Below the pieces are notes generated by a model. That model did not search any database. It worked only from the letters and a program-made list of their open reading frames with translations, and was not told where the DNA came from. The translations under genes and the position numbers were made by a program. A stretch of 64,000 nt of DNA from Helicoverpa zea (lineage: Eukaryota; Arthropoda; Insecta; Lepidoptera; Noctuidae): NCBI RefSeq assembly GCF_022581195.2, contig NC_061463.1, forward strand, positions 5,766,001-5,830,000, in the 5' to 3' direction. Of this stretch, positions 1 through 9,687 are shown piece by piece (position 1 is the stretch's first letter; each line of letters starts with the position of its first letter).

Positions 1-836
1 AATAGCTGCCAGTTGGTCCCATAGTCATCAGATTAGGATCTGATGATGGAAACCCTGAGAAATCGAGGGCAACCTTCGAAAGTTGTAGGCATACATAGGA
101 TAAAAACTTGACACTCAGGTGTACGCCTAAAAGCACTATTCAACTGTGAAGATTTGGAGCTGACCTGATGATGGAGACCAGAGAGGGTCGAGGGAACTCG
201 ACAACTGAATATGTAAACTACCTCGTGTTTGGGCTTAAATTATTTGTATTGACAAGACCTTTGCAACAGTCAAGGTTGGGAGCTGACCTGATGATGGAGA
301 CCAGAGAAAGTCGAGGGAACTTGACAACTGAATATGTAAAATACCTCGTTTGGACTTATATTCTTTGTATTGATGAGAACTTCCCACTTGTATGGATAGT
401 GACAACTATTCGTATCACTGAAAAGCTTTAAATAAAAAACTTTTTTACAAAAAAATTAAACCGGCTTCCCAAAACACTAAAAAGCAAAAAAATACTAATT
501 TTAGGTACATCGGCCTAGAAGTCGGTGGCAAAATTAACTTAATAACATCCATTAGACACCGACTTGTAGGCTTTTCAATTTGCAAAATATGAATTTTGCT
601 AATTTATATAATTTTTATCTATAAGGTAAGAAAATTAATTAAAATTTTCTATAATTTTTCTCTACAGTCGATAAGGCAGGACTCGATGTTAATTTTTATT
701 TCCAATAATTATCTTTAGCCGTTTTCTCTAATATTGACAAATTTTATACTAAAGAGCATTTTAATTCTACAAAACAAATAATAGTTTTAAAACAAACTAA
801 AAACTAGAAAATAAATAATAGTTTAAAAAAACTAAA
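1..836. repeat. Interspersed repeat, copy A (left part; continues before the window)
   Basis: This stretch matches 52846-53798 almost base for base, apart from small indels and one fewer internal minisatellite unit. Both copies share the start AATAGCTG(C/G)CAGTTGGTCC and a later segment reading 'CGGCCTAGAAGTCGGTGGC'. The window begins inside the element. In both places it runs directly into the arm of a long hairpin, so the two parts probably form one element. It has no coding capacity, and open frames here are incidental to the tandem repeat. Class is not determined; it resembles the widespread lepidopteran repeats beginning AACCGACTTCC. Confidence 0.8.
150..400. repeat. Minisatellite, about 121-bp period, two units
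   Basis: The motif GGAGCTGACCTGATGATGGA occurs at about 157 and 278, and each unit continues with GTCGAGGGAAC(T)CGACAACTGAAT. The sister repeat at about 53000-53380 has three units with the same spacing, so unit number differs between the two genomic copies. Confidence 0.8.
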
Positions 837-1194
837 AAACACGCTTTTTATAGAAAACCGAACTAAAAAATAGAAAATAAATTTTAATGAATTTAAATTA
901 AGAAAATAGTGTTAAAAATTTCAATGAATATCTATACATATAATAAATCTGTAAAAAAACTGTGTCTGTACATTGAATATATTAAAAAAATAATAATGGG
1001 TGGGGTTTAGAAACAGTAATGGAGCACAAATCCAAAAAAAAAATTCTGTCTGTTTGTCTGTATGTCTGTATGTCTGTATGTCTGTATGTCTGTTTGTTTG
1101 TACACGCTAATCTTCCGAACTACTGAACGGATTTCAATGATTTTTTCTTTGTTGTATCAGTATTAGGCCTGGTCAACATATAGGCTATAATTTA

Positions 1195-1735
1195 TCTTCG
1201 AAACTTGAAGACCTGATGCAGAACTCCAACAGACCAATAAAACTATAAGAGATACAAATATGGTGCCGTGGCAAAAATTGTTTCATTTGATGAGCATTTT
1301 CAGCTGAGATTATAAATTTTAAGATCTGGAACACCTGATGTGGAACCCCAAGAGCCCAGCTTCTCTGTACCATATACAGGTATGCCGTTTTAGCAAAAGT
1401 TGTTCAATTTGATAAGCACTTTCTATTGACTTATACAAATTGAAGATCTAAAACACCTGATGTGGAACTCCAGGGGCCCAGCTAGACTATAGCATATAGA
1501 GGTATGACGTTTTAGCAAAAGTTGTTCAATCTGATAAGCACTCTCTGTTGACTTATAAAAATTGAAGATGTAAAACACCTAATGTGGAAACCCAGGAGCC
1601 CAGCTAGACTATAGCTTATAAAGATATGACGTTTTAGCAAAAGTGGTTCAATCTGATAAGCACTCTCTATTGACGTGTAAACATCGAAGATCTGGAACAC
1701 CTGATGTGGAACTTCAAGAGCAATACTACACTTGA
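1195..1735. repeat. Minisatellite inside the Helitron, about 122-bp period, five units
   Basis: Variants of CCTGATGTGGAA recur at about 1211, 1334, 1456, 1578 and 1700. Each is followed by CCAGGAGCCCAGCT-like sequence and a GTTTTAGCAAAAGTTGTTCA-like core. Open frames on the minus strand here are products of the repeat, not genes. Confidence 0.85.
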
Positions 1736-1979
1736 AATGTATAGAAATGAATGTTATGAAATAGGTATAGTGAATCAAAATAAGTAATTAGTCCGTCTTT
1801 TAGATAACCCTAAAATAATGGACACGCATTTTTCTTTTCTCTCTCTCACAAACAAATAATAACGAAGATACAACAACGCTTGAATTTCGTGTTAAGTCAC
1901 TGCTTAGTACAAATTTTACATACCTAGACGTGGCGTCACGAGCCTCCACTCTCTAACTTTGTTGCGTTTTATCTTCATT

Positions 1980-2660
1980 ATTATTTTGTATATCTCTTCC
2001 AGACCTCGGGACTACAGAGTTCCAAATTTTTGGGAGGCAAACGTGGGGTCGAAGCCAACACGCTGAAGCCCTTTTGAGACAACTTTAATGAAATGGTGAC
2101 ACAAAACCGACGATTATCCCTTTATACACTATAGAAATGAACCCAAGGACAATCCCCGGTGGACGTCGTTAAAAAAAAGACAATCCCCGGTTCTGTGCTA
2201 AACTATTGCTAACTATGGAGGAAAACTACTTGGGCTATTTTGATGGGATGTTCGTGGATGACAATGTATTAGGTACATGTAAAAACGGCAGGTGGAGACT
2301 CGCCACCTCACTTACTGTAACCAGTCACTGAATAGCAACAAGAGGGCAATAGGGACATGAGCGGCTGAAGGGTGAGGATACCTCGGCGGACTTTAAACGC
2401 GGATTACGCGCTCCCTGTGCTTACCATGAGGCACCTACCCTCCGAGCAGGGCCACTAATCCTGCTCTAGCGACTCCACTCTGGACGGCCAAGCCAAGCCA
2501 GAGGCGTGAGACCTACCCCCGTCATGGTTCACTCCGACCGGCCGGAGATGGGGGACAGTATACTCTCCCTGGAGAACTCAGTATATATAGCCCCGCGGGG
2601 TCGCTACTCCCCGTCATCAGCCTCAGATGTCTTGCGGTGCATATATCTCATTATTATTGT
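1980..2660. other. GC-richer repeat-derived segment inside the Helitron, unidentified
   Basis: This stretch is clearly more GC-rich than its surroundings (for example CCCCGCGGGGTCGCTACTCC near 2593) and holds no long open frame. It is probably a captured piece of another element, such as the untranslated end of a LINE. I cannot name the family from sequence alone. Confidence 0.4.
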
Positions 2661-2664
2661 CGTT

Positions 2665-3035
2665 ATTATCTCAAGAGCCTTTGTCCCAATTATGTTAGGG
2701 TCGACTTCCAGTCACGATGCAACTGAGTACCAGTGTTTTACAAGGAGCGACTGCCTATCTGACCTCCACAACCCGGTTACCCCTTGATAAGACTTACTGG
2801 CTTCTGACTACCCATAACGACTGCCAAGAATGTTCAATGACAGTCGGAACCTACAGTTTAACATCCCCTCCAAATAACGGTCATTGGTATCCAAAATATA
2901 CGTAGAAAGTACATACGAACTTAGAAAAGTTGCATTGGCAGGCACTTGCCAGACCTGGAATCAAAGACGCACGCTCATACTTGAGAGATTGGTTCTCTAC
3001 CCACTAAACCACCACGAATTCCACTAAGTCACCAC
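2665..3035 (-). mobile_element. tRNA-headed SINE (family 1), diverged copy nested in the Helitron
   Basis: The body is collinear with the intact SINE at 55594-55983. Shared blocks are GAGTACCAGTG, ACAAG(G/A)AGCGACTGCCTATC, TACTGGCTTCTGACTACCC and TGTTCAATGACAG. The tRNA-like head is at the right (about 2940-3020, with a decayed GACCTGGAATCAAAGACGC B-box region). An ATT-rich tail is at the left near 2650-2675. It lies wholly within the Helitron, so it either inserted into it or was captured. Confidence 0.75.
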
Positions 3036-3656
3036 GACTTTGTCATCTATTTAATGTTTTTTTACGAAATAATACCTACGTGTAATATTTTTGCCACACA
3101 CAACTTAAATGCGGTCTAATTAGAATCACTACTTTTATCCCTATGGTCACGTCTATTGCGACTATTCAGATCTTTGATTTTGCTGACCCCATAGTCGCTG
3201 GCATAAGGGACAGGATCCGCGTACGAAGTCGCGGGCAGAAGCTAGTAAATTAATAATAGAGTGAATACAAAAAAAAATATTTAAAAAAAGCGTGGGGTGC
3301 TTTTTAAGGTATTATCGAAATGAAAATCACTCTACTCATATCTGTCAATAAAATATTTATAACTATTGACACCATGCACCCCACGCTTTTTTTAAATATT
3401 TTTTTTTTTGTATTCACTCTATTATTAATTTATATTCATTGAAATTTTTAACACTATTTTCTTAATTTAAATTCATTAAAATTTATTTTCTATTTTTTAG
3501 TTCGGTTTTCTAAAAAAAGCGTGTTTTTTTTGGCATAGAAATGCCTGTAGTTGAAGGCTCCGCTCAGTCCCATTACATTACTTGTGTATCTGTAAAGGGA
3601 AAAGAAAATAGTTAATTGTATCTCATATGTTAGTACCTATGTGCCTGTGTAGGTGA

Positions 3657-3682
3657 GTGTGTGTGTGTGTGTGTGTGTGTGT
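3657..3682. repeat. (GT)13 microsatellite
   Basis: Thirteen uninterrupted GT dinucleotides lie about 85 bp before the splice acceptor of exon 4 of acetyltransferase copy 1. Confidence 0.95.
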
Positions 3683-3766
3683 AAACAGTCACACATCACA
3701 CATGTGTGTTTGGGAACAGCTTGTCTTTAATATATCTATTATTAATAATAACATTATACGTTTCAG

Positions 3767-6612
3767 GTCGCAACGTCAGATTCTGCAGAGAAGCCTTTCT
3801 TCGAGGTTTTCGCGGAAGAACGTTGCACACAAGCATCTTCACGGGCGCTCATCGAGTGGATGGCAGAAGTAGACGGCAGATGTAATTTCTTTGAAAAGTA
3901 AGGATAACAGTCTTCATTTCAGCCATGGGACGTCCACTGCTGAACATAGCCTCTACCAATGATTTCCAAATAGACCAATTTTAAGCGGCCGCGCTACGCA
4001 GATTGTTTGACTATGTCCACGGCACAGGAAACTTGGGCATATGGACTATACTTTAGCATAGGACGTACCAAAGTATCATCTAAATCAAAGATTTTCATTA
4101 ATTTCAGGTTCTTAAGAAAGACCGAAATAGCATCATCAATGAACCCTTATCAAAAAAATATTATGAGAATTACCAAAGATCCCAAGCGTTTGACTTTGAT
4201 TTGACTTTGACTTTAAAATAGGATGCACAAAATCAAAAGCAGAATTGTATAGTAGCACCTCTTGATGGCTCGAGCAATTTTCAAACTAACTAGAATCAAC
4301 TAATAAAATGGGTGCAATTGTGTGCACCAGGCAGGTTCTACAATATGCATGATGAATATTACCTACGCATCTTCTAGTCCACTTGAGTAAGAATGGTGGC
4401 CAAGGTCGATATCGGCTACAACGGATGTTCTCATAAGGAAATCAGTCATATGCATAGGACATATTATAATGCACAAGCATTTGCGCAGATTCAAGTGCAT
4501 TCTTTAAATCCGACCGATCAGGCGCAGGACCGACAAACGTGCTTTCTGATGCATGAGTATATCAATCACCAACTTCAAAACTACGGGTCGTTTTGTGAAA
4601 GTTTATTTAATCCACAATTTCCACAAAGCTATTTCGGCCCAATCCAGGAAACGAACCCTAGACCTCATGCACAGCCGATGAGCTTATTTATCTATTTATT
4701 TTTTTATAGCTAACAAACAGTTAACTGTACATATACTCGTCAAATTCATCTCCATACAACTGATCCCATAATGCAAGAATCTCATTAAATCTGCTAATCT
4801 CGTTTGACATAATGAAACTGCCAAGATAATGGGTACGTCTTATGCATATTGTGGTTATATGCCTCCATTGGGTTTTATATTTTAGTGTTGAAACCCGTAC
4901 ACAGATTTCGTGTCGTTGTCCTTAGGACCTTTTTAATCCCAGAATTTTGTGTTAAGTGAAAACATCTAAGGATCCGATCGAGTTTTAGACCTATGTTCGC
5001 AAGTTTTGACGTTGCTCACATCGCAATATTTACTCCGCTGAAATAATTGACAAAAGTAGGGACACACATGGTCTAAAATTTGAAAAAGGACATAGGCTAC
5101 TTTTCATTTACATATCTGCAAAAATAATATGTGGCTGTAACTAGGGGGGGCTAGTATAAAGCCAAGTCATCAGCTTTAGAATATATCAAGTTACTAAACT
5201 AAATTCCAATACAAACAAGTAAGTGATGTCTGTCATTGTCATTGCCAAGTTAATAGTATACAAGTATGTACTTACCACGCCGTAGATCACGCAAGGCGAT
5301 GATCACGAGGTAGGGAAGCACAATATTGACATACTAATACATAATGAACGGCTGTTATATGATAGTGAACTCTATAGTCTGAACTAAAAGGTGCAAAATG
5401 TTTTACTCTTGATCACGTAGAAAAAGATTATGAACTACTTGAAAAAAATCTGCTTTTAAAAACCCTGAAGTTAGAATGTTAGGAAGCAATAAAAAATACA
5501 AATTATTTAAACAATAAAATGCTGCTACATGTTCCCGATATAGGGGCACTTTTATTATATTTATAAGGGTTTTTTAAAATAATGTAATATTATTTAAATA
5601 TTGTTTTAAAAGTGAACTCAGCATAAAACAAAAGACTCTTACAATTAATCATAATATAATATTTATTTTGCAGTTTTTTTGTAATAGAAATAAATAAGTT
5701 TTTAAATTATACATAAATCTCCATAAATACATTCGTATTCCTAAAAAAAATATCATAATACCTAATTACGATCGAGACGACAAAAACGAACTCACTAAAA
5801 TAACTCCTTGAAGCTACCATCCTCTATTTTAAAGTTCAAATGGCGACATTAATTGTTTTCTAGAATAGCCAGCTGCTTAATAAAGCGCCAGTATATATAA
5901 CGTTAACAAAGAACATCCTAGCTGATTGCCAGTTGAGATCCATTAAGATCTTGCTATTGTCTTTCTGGAACTATCTCGGAAATTCTCCAGGAATTTGGCA
6001 TTTGTAATGTAATACGACCTACCAGTAGTTTATATGGAAGTTGCTGAAACATAACCTCGAGAAGAATTACGATGGACTTATATGGATTTACTTCAAAAAA
6101 ATATGGGATTTTCTACGTATTGATGATTAGGTTAGTGTCTTAGTTTCATAGCGCAGGGTCTCGTCAAATAATTTTGCTGTCCAAAACTGGCTATTATTTT
6201 TGAATACTTTCAAAAATGTCCCATTTTCTTTTTCAGATACAATGTGGATTGTAGTCTCGAAATAATGTTCCTAGCAACACTTCGCGAGCACAGACACCAC
6301 AAACTCGGCACAGTTCTATGCAGAATCTCTATTGAATTAGCGAAGCAGTTGAAGAATGGTCCCGTTTCTCAAATGACGGTGCAAGATTTGGGACCTAATT
6401 ATTCGAATATGGTTGCTAGAAAGCCAGTGGCTAAGATACCGAAGATCTGTCAAGCCTTGTGGACAGCTGAACCGACTCAAAAGATTGGGAAAGTCCTTAA
6501 TTTTGAAGTCGGTATACGTGTGTCTTTCAACGACTTCTACTATGATGGAAAGTCCTATTCGGAAAGGTTGGGCAAAGAGGTGTTTGCTGAAGCTGCTGCG
6601 TTGAGGGTTTAA
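3767..6612 (+). CDS. GNAT-family N-acetyltransferase, copy 1 (last two exons; 5' exons upstream of the window)
   Basis: Two exons are visible. Exon 4 is 3767-3897, after TTTCAG and before GTAAGG. Exon 5 is 6237-6612, after TTTTCAG, ending TAA. They encode 168 residues and match exons 4 and 5 of the complete copies downstream in length (131 and 376 nt) and splice phase. Conserved blocks include EER-C, RCNFFE, MFLA-REHR, DLGP-YS and YDGKSYSERLG. The 'MFLAT..REHRHHKLGTVLCR' segment is the GNAT acetyl-CoA loop (motif A), but the usual first glycine of R/Q-x-x-G-x-G/A is lysine here. GNAT enzymes transfer acetyl from acetyl-CoA to an amine. The family resembles insect arylalkylamine/agmatine-type N-acetyltransferases; the substrate is not assignable from sequence. 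Exons 1-3 are not within 1-3760, which is repeat DNA, so intron 3 exceeds 3.7 kb or they are lost. Confidence 0.8.
3915..3966. repeat. Fragment of a LINE/SINE 3' end
   Basis: The sequence GGACGTCCACTGCTGAACAT and its flanks resemble the tails of RTE-type elements; compare GTCCACTGCTGGACATAGG at 27072. It is a short remnant inside intron 4 of acetyltransferase copy 1. Confidence 0.5.
4395..4690 (-). mobile_element. tRNA-headed SINE (family 2), degraded copy in intron 4 of acetyltransferase copy 1
   Basis: It is collinear with the intact SINE at 58441-58813. Shared blocks are ATATTATA(A/G)TGCACAAGCA, GGCGCAGGACCGACA, AATCACCAACTTC and the tRNA-like head CGAACCC(T/G)AGACCTC. Many substitutions, and the loss of the tail repeat, show it is older than the downstream copy. 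Confidence 0.75.
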
Positions 6613-6747
6613 ACCTAAAGTCTGTGGCAACAAATGTTGCCAAACATAAACTAGTGATCATTAGAAAAGTAGAAAATGCATTTAAAATCGTAGGCAATAT
6701 TTAATCGCATAGATGTACTATAATGTACGTACATATTAATCAATATT

Positions 6748-6753
6748 AATAAA
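6748..6753 (+). terminator. Probable polyadenylation signal of acetyltransferase copy 1
   Basis: AATAAA lies 136 bp after the TAA stop in AT-rich sequence. A GT/T-rich run follows after about 20 bp. Confidence 0.55.
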
Positions 6754-7592
6754 TATATGTTTATACGTAATATTAATATGACACAGTTTTTTATTTCTTA
6801 TTCCTTCGAGCTACATGTCTTGGTCTAAGACCCGTAGGGTAAAAATGGAGGTGTCGAAATTTTCTTGAGGAAAAACGCCAAGAATTTTTAAATAAATCTG
6901 GACTGAGCTTTACAATGTAATGGGACTATTTCAGAGATTTGAACTATTATTCATGTTGCAATTTAGTTCAACTGCTACTAAGCCTTCGTAACGATATGGT
7001 CAAATGAAGTATGTTAGTCATGCTCGTTTAGCAAAGACATTTGTTTAAATGTAACAAAATAACTCAGGAGTCACGAAAAATGTAACAGACATATAACTAG
7101 AACAACATTGTTTTTCTTTATCATTCAAAACTCCAAATGAACACAATTAGCAGCTTAATAGAAGTAGCAGTAATTTAAAAATGAGACTAGAAATTAAAAT
7201 ATGGTGTTCATTCAATATAATGATTGGTCATTCTACGAGTATAATACTAATACGTCCTTGAACGCAATTGGTTAAATAAAACGATATATCGATAAATTTA
7301 AAGAGGGCATGGTGATCCCTCTAAAACACTTTTCTTCTTAAAATCTATTATAATAACAGGAATGATCTGAAATTGTATATTCCTTGTCCTTTGCAATTAT
7401 CGACTTGTACAAAAACTTAAGATCAAAAGGTCTCAGATGTTATGATTATTTTTAGTAAAACTAGCTTTATTTCAAAAGTTAATATTTTATTAATATCTTT
7501 CTAAGTAGTAGTTCTAGTACATGTAAAATAGAACCGACCATAGTAGAAATAGTAGATTATGTATTCTGAATCTGTAGTAAAGTACTTGAAAA

Positions 7593-7654
7593 CTGCATGG
7601 GACAATTTACTATGCAGCGCTGACAAGTGATGGAGATTTTTATCGATATCGATA
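7593..7654 (+). promoter_or_regulatory. Orphan promoter-proximal block with DRE-like palindrome
   Basis: Two elements match the block upstream of copy 2 at 9445-9503. The first is an imperfect inverted repeat, CTGCATGGGACAATTTACTATGCAG at 7593-7617 (stem arms CTGCATGG and TATGCAG). The second is TATCGATATCGATA at 7641-7654, two overlapping TATCGATA cores. In Drosophila TATCGATA is the DRE bound by DREF; use of the same site in moths is inferred. No exon follows it. Confidence 0.5.
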
Positions 7655-7984
7655 AAAGTCGCGTGGATACCCTATTCTTTTGTATACACATTTGTGAATC
7701 TATTTATATATTGTTTTGTATTTTATTTCTAAAAAGACCGGTTGGGAGTGTGTGAGTGGCTTCGCTCGTCAGATCTACTAACCGTCCTATCTTTTCTAGT
7801 CTTTCTGGAAATATAGATCTCAGAAATTCTCTAGGAATTTGGTTATATGACCCACCAGTAGTTTATCATATGGAAGCTATTATTCTGTTCAATAGGTTAG
7901 TTTGGTGTCTAAGTTTCATAGCGCAGGGTCTTGTCAAACAATTTTACCGGTCCTAAGTCAGCCATTATTAAGAACTTTAGTAGT
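7593..7984 (+). pseudogene. Relic of a deleted acetyltransferase copy (promoter and intron 4 kept, all exons lost)
   Basis: Non-coding sequence here is paralogous to parts of its neighbours. 7593-7720 matches the promoter of copy 2 (9445-9560 and beyond). 7795-7970 matches intron 4 of copy 1 (about 5955-6205), sharing GTCTTTCTGGAA, CCAGTAGTTTAT and TTTCATAGCGCAGGGTCT. 7985 onward matches the 3' flank of copy 1 from about 6785. Exons 1-4 would belong near 7720-7795, and exon 5 plus 3' UTR near 7975, but neither is present. The simplest reading is a tandem gene copy whose coding parts were removed by two deletions or by unequal exchange. No protein can be made from it. Confidence 0.7.
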
Positions 7985-8158
7985 TTTTATTTCTTCATGA
8001 CCTTAAAAAAAAGAATGGGGAAAATGAAGGTGTCGCAAAATACTTGAGGTAATACGAAAAATATTTTATAAATAGGTCTGAACTGAGCCTTAGAATGGAA
8101 CTAATTCAGAGGTTTAAACTATTCATGTTACAAATTATCTCAACTGCTACTAATCTAA

Positions 8159-8687
8159 GGCTAGGCGCTGATTGCAACTTTTCGTCACCGTGACTTTTTG
8201 TCACTTACAGCCAATTTCTTCATCAAAAGTAAAATCCAAAGTAAAAATCAAAGTAATGTCTAAAGTAAAAGTAACGGTCAAATTCGCTTTTTCTATTAGT
8301 TTTGCTGTCACTTTAGCTTTGAAAAAACGAATTTGACCGTTACTTTTACTTTAGACATTACTTTGACTTTTATATTTGATGAAGAAACTGGCCGTTAGTC
8401 AAGTGCAATGAAAACTATACTGAGTGCGCTCAATATGGTGACGTGATAAGACGGTGACAAATAGTTGCAGCAGCAGGCAATGCCGGAGTGACGTGACTGT
8501 CACTCGCGTACACGTACGTACATTACAATGGGAGTCCGCTCACTGGTGACTTTTTGTCACTCAGCCGGCATACGAAAATGAATGCGATTTGTCACCCAAG
8601 AACAGATTCAGTGAGCGCACCATGGGTGACAGCAGGTGACAGTGACAAAAAGTCACGGTGACGAAAAGTTGCAATCAGCACCTAGCC
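8159..8687. mobile_element. MITE with about 45-bp inverted repeats and TAA target duplication (PIF/Harbinger-like)
   Basis: The termini read GGCTAGG(C/T)GCTGATTGCAA...TTTTTGTCACT and the matching reverse complement. They are flanked by TAA at 8156-8158 and 8688-8690. The paralogous site near 6985 (CAACTGCTACTAA...CGTAACG) lacks the insert, giving an empty-site comparison. A 3-bp TWA duplication suggests PIF/Harbinger. There is no transposase. A second MITE is nested at 8208-8394. Confidence 0.8.
8208..8394. mobile_element. Foldback MITE 'TTTCTTCATCAAAAGT', copy 1, nested
   Basis: The ends are CAGCCAATTTCTTCATCAAA and GATGAAGAAACTGGCCG. The element is largely palindromic, with GTAAAAGTAACGGTCAAATTC opposite GAATTTGACCGTTACTTTTAC. 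It is flanked by TTA on both sides (8205-8207 and 8395-8397). Two further copies lie at 14471-14656 and 17015-17201. Confidence 0.85.
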
Positions 8688-9444
8688 TAACGTAACATTT
8701 AAGGTTAGCAGAATCGTTAAAGAATGTTAAACATGCTCATTTAGCAATGACGTTAGTTACAACAATATCACAATGGAAGGTATAACAATAATCCCAAGTC
8801 AGAAAAAACTTTAAAGTAACAATGTATAAGACATAATTTGAACAACGTTGTTTTCCTTCATTATTCAAAAATCCCCAAACGAACGATAATTAGCAATTCA
8901 AAAGAAATACATAATATAAGGCATGGCCATGGCCATGGTTTTTACGACCATAACACAAATACGGCCTTGAACACAACTGGTTAAATAAAACGATTTATCG
9001 ATAGAAATGTCAGATAGGCATGGTGGCAAAGAAAAAGGTACGGAATCCCCCCTAAACACTTTTCTTCTCACTATCTATTATTATTATAGCAGAAATAATC
9101 TGAAGTTAATGTCGTAAAATCAAAAGATCTCACCTGTAAGGAAAAGTAAGTATATTTTGAACTAACTCACCTATCGATAGTTAATATTTTCGTGTCTTCG
9201 TTAGTGAAACAAATTTATTCTAAGTGTTACTTGCAAAATGGAACCGATACGTAGAATGACCATAAATAAATATAATATGACTGCGGGTTGCAATAACAAT
9301 ATGATAGATATAACGTTCTTATGTCATTAGAAATTTAATTTGACTTAAATTACGTCAAATTTCGATATCTAACCGAAAAACAACGGATGGATCGGTACGG
9401 TAATCTGCAGTGACTCAGTGCGGATAAAATGATGTGGTTGAAAA

Positions 9445-9600
9445 CTGCATGGTACAATTTACTATGCAGCGCTCACAAGTGACAAAAACTATCGATATCG
9501 ATAGAAGTCGCGTGGATTAGTCGTGTCGCCCTATTCATTTGTGTATTACACGCGTTTCCTTGTTAGAATCTATATCTATACTTCTAAGGGCGTCAGTTAT
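9445..9600 (+). promoter_or_regulatory. Candidate promoter of acetyltransferase copy 2
   Basis: In order there is an inverted repeat (CTGCATGGTA...TACTATGCAG, 9445-9469), a double DRE-like palindrome (TATCGATATCGATA, 9490-9503), a TATA-like TATATCTATA (9571-9580) and an arthropod-type initiator TCAGTT (9593-9598). The TATA-like box starts 24 bp before the initiator A, a normal spacing. A 5' UTR of about 93 bp to the ATG at 9688 would result. The upstream half is duplicated at 7593-7690; copy 3 lacks these elements. Confidence 0.5.
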
Positions 9601-9687
9601 CGCGGTATTTAAAAGCAATTTACACACTTTTCGCAACCTTTATTTCTAATAAATATTAATCTGTGTTAATAGTGTAATTTTATCAAA

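Larger units (their letters stand above)
931..3245 (+). mobile_element. Non-autonomous Helitron, 2.3 kb
   Basis: The element starts with TCTATACATATAATAAATC and ends GCAGAAGCTAG. A short GC-rich hairpin (CCGCG...CGCGG) lies about 10 bases before the CTAG end. It sits exactly between A and T of the host sequence AATGAATA|TAAATTAATAAT; the uninterrupted version is present at about 53914-53935. 5'-TC, 3'-CTRR, a subterminal hairpin and A|T insertion without target duplication are the diagnostic Helitron features. It encodes no Rep/helicase, so it would depend on an autonomous partner. It carries a minisatellite, an unidentified GC-richer segment and a nested SINE. Confidence 0.88.
837..3530. repeat. 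Long hairpin element, copy A, split by a Helitron
   Basis: The left arm (837-930) begins AACACGCTTTTTATAG. Its reverse complement lies at about 3430-3530. An inner arm (about 3248-3300, containing GCGTGGGGTGC) pairs with 3372-3420 (GCACCCCACGC). Removing 931-3245 restores the uninterrupted arrangement seen at 53799-54214, so the hairpin existed before the insertion. Confidence 0.8.

Noticed and set aside
2506..2905. Two overlapping plus-strand frames
   Set aside because: They lie in Helitron/SINE sequence; the same frames recur wherever this SINE occurs (9942-10160, 55567-55866).
3657..3872. Open frame beginning with alternating Met-Cys-Val
   Set aside because: It is a translation of the (GT)n microsatellite running into exon 4 of the acetyltransferase in the wrong frame.
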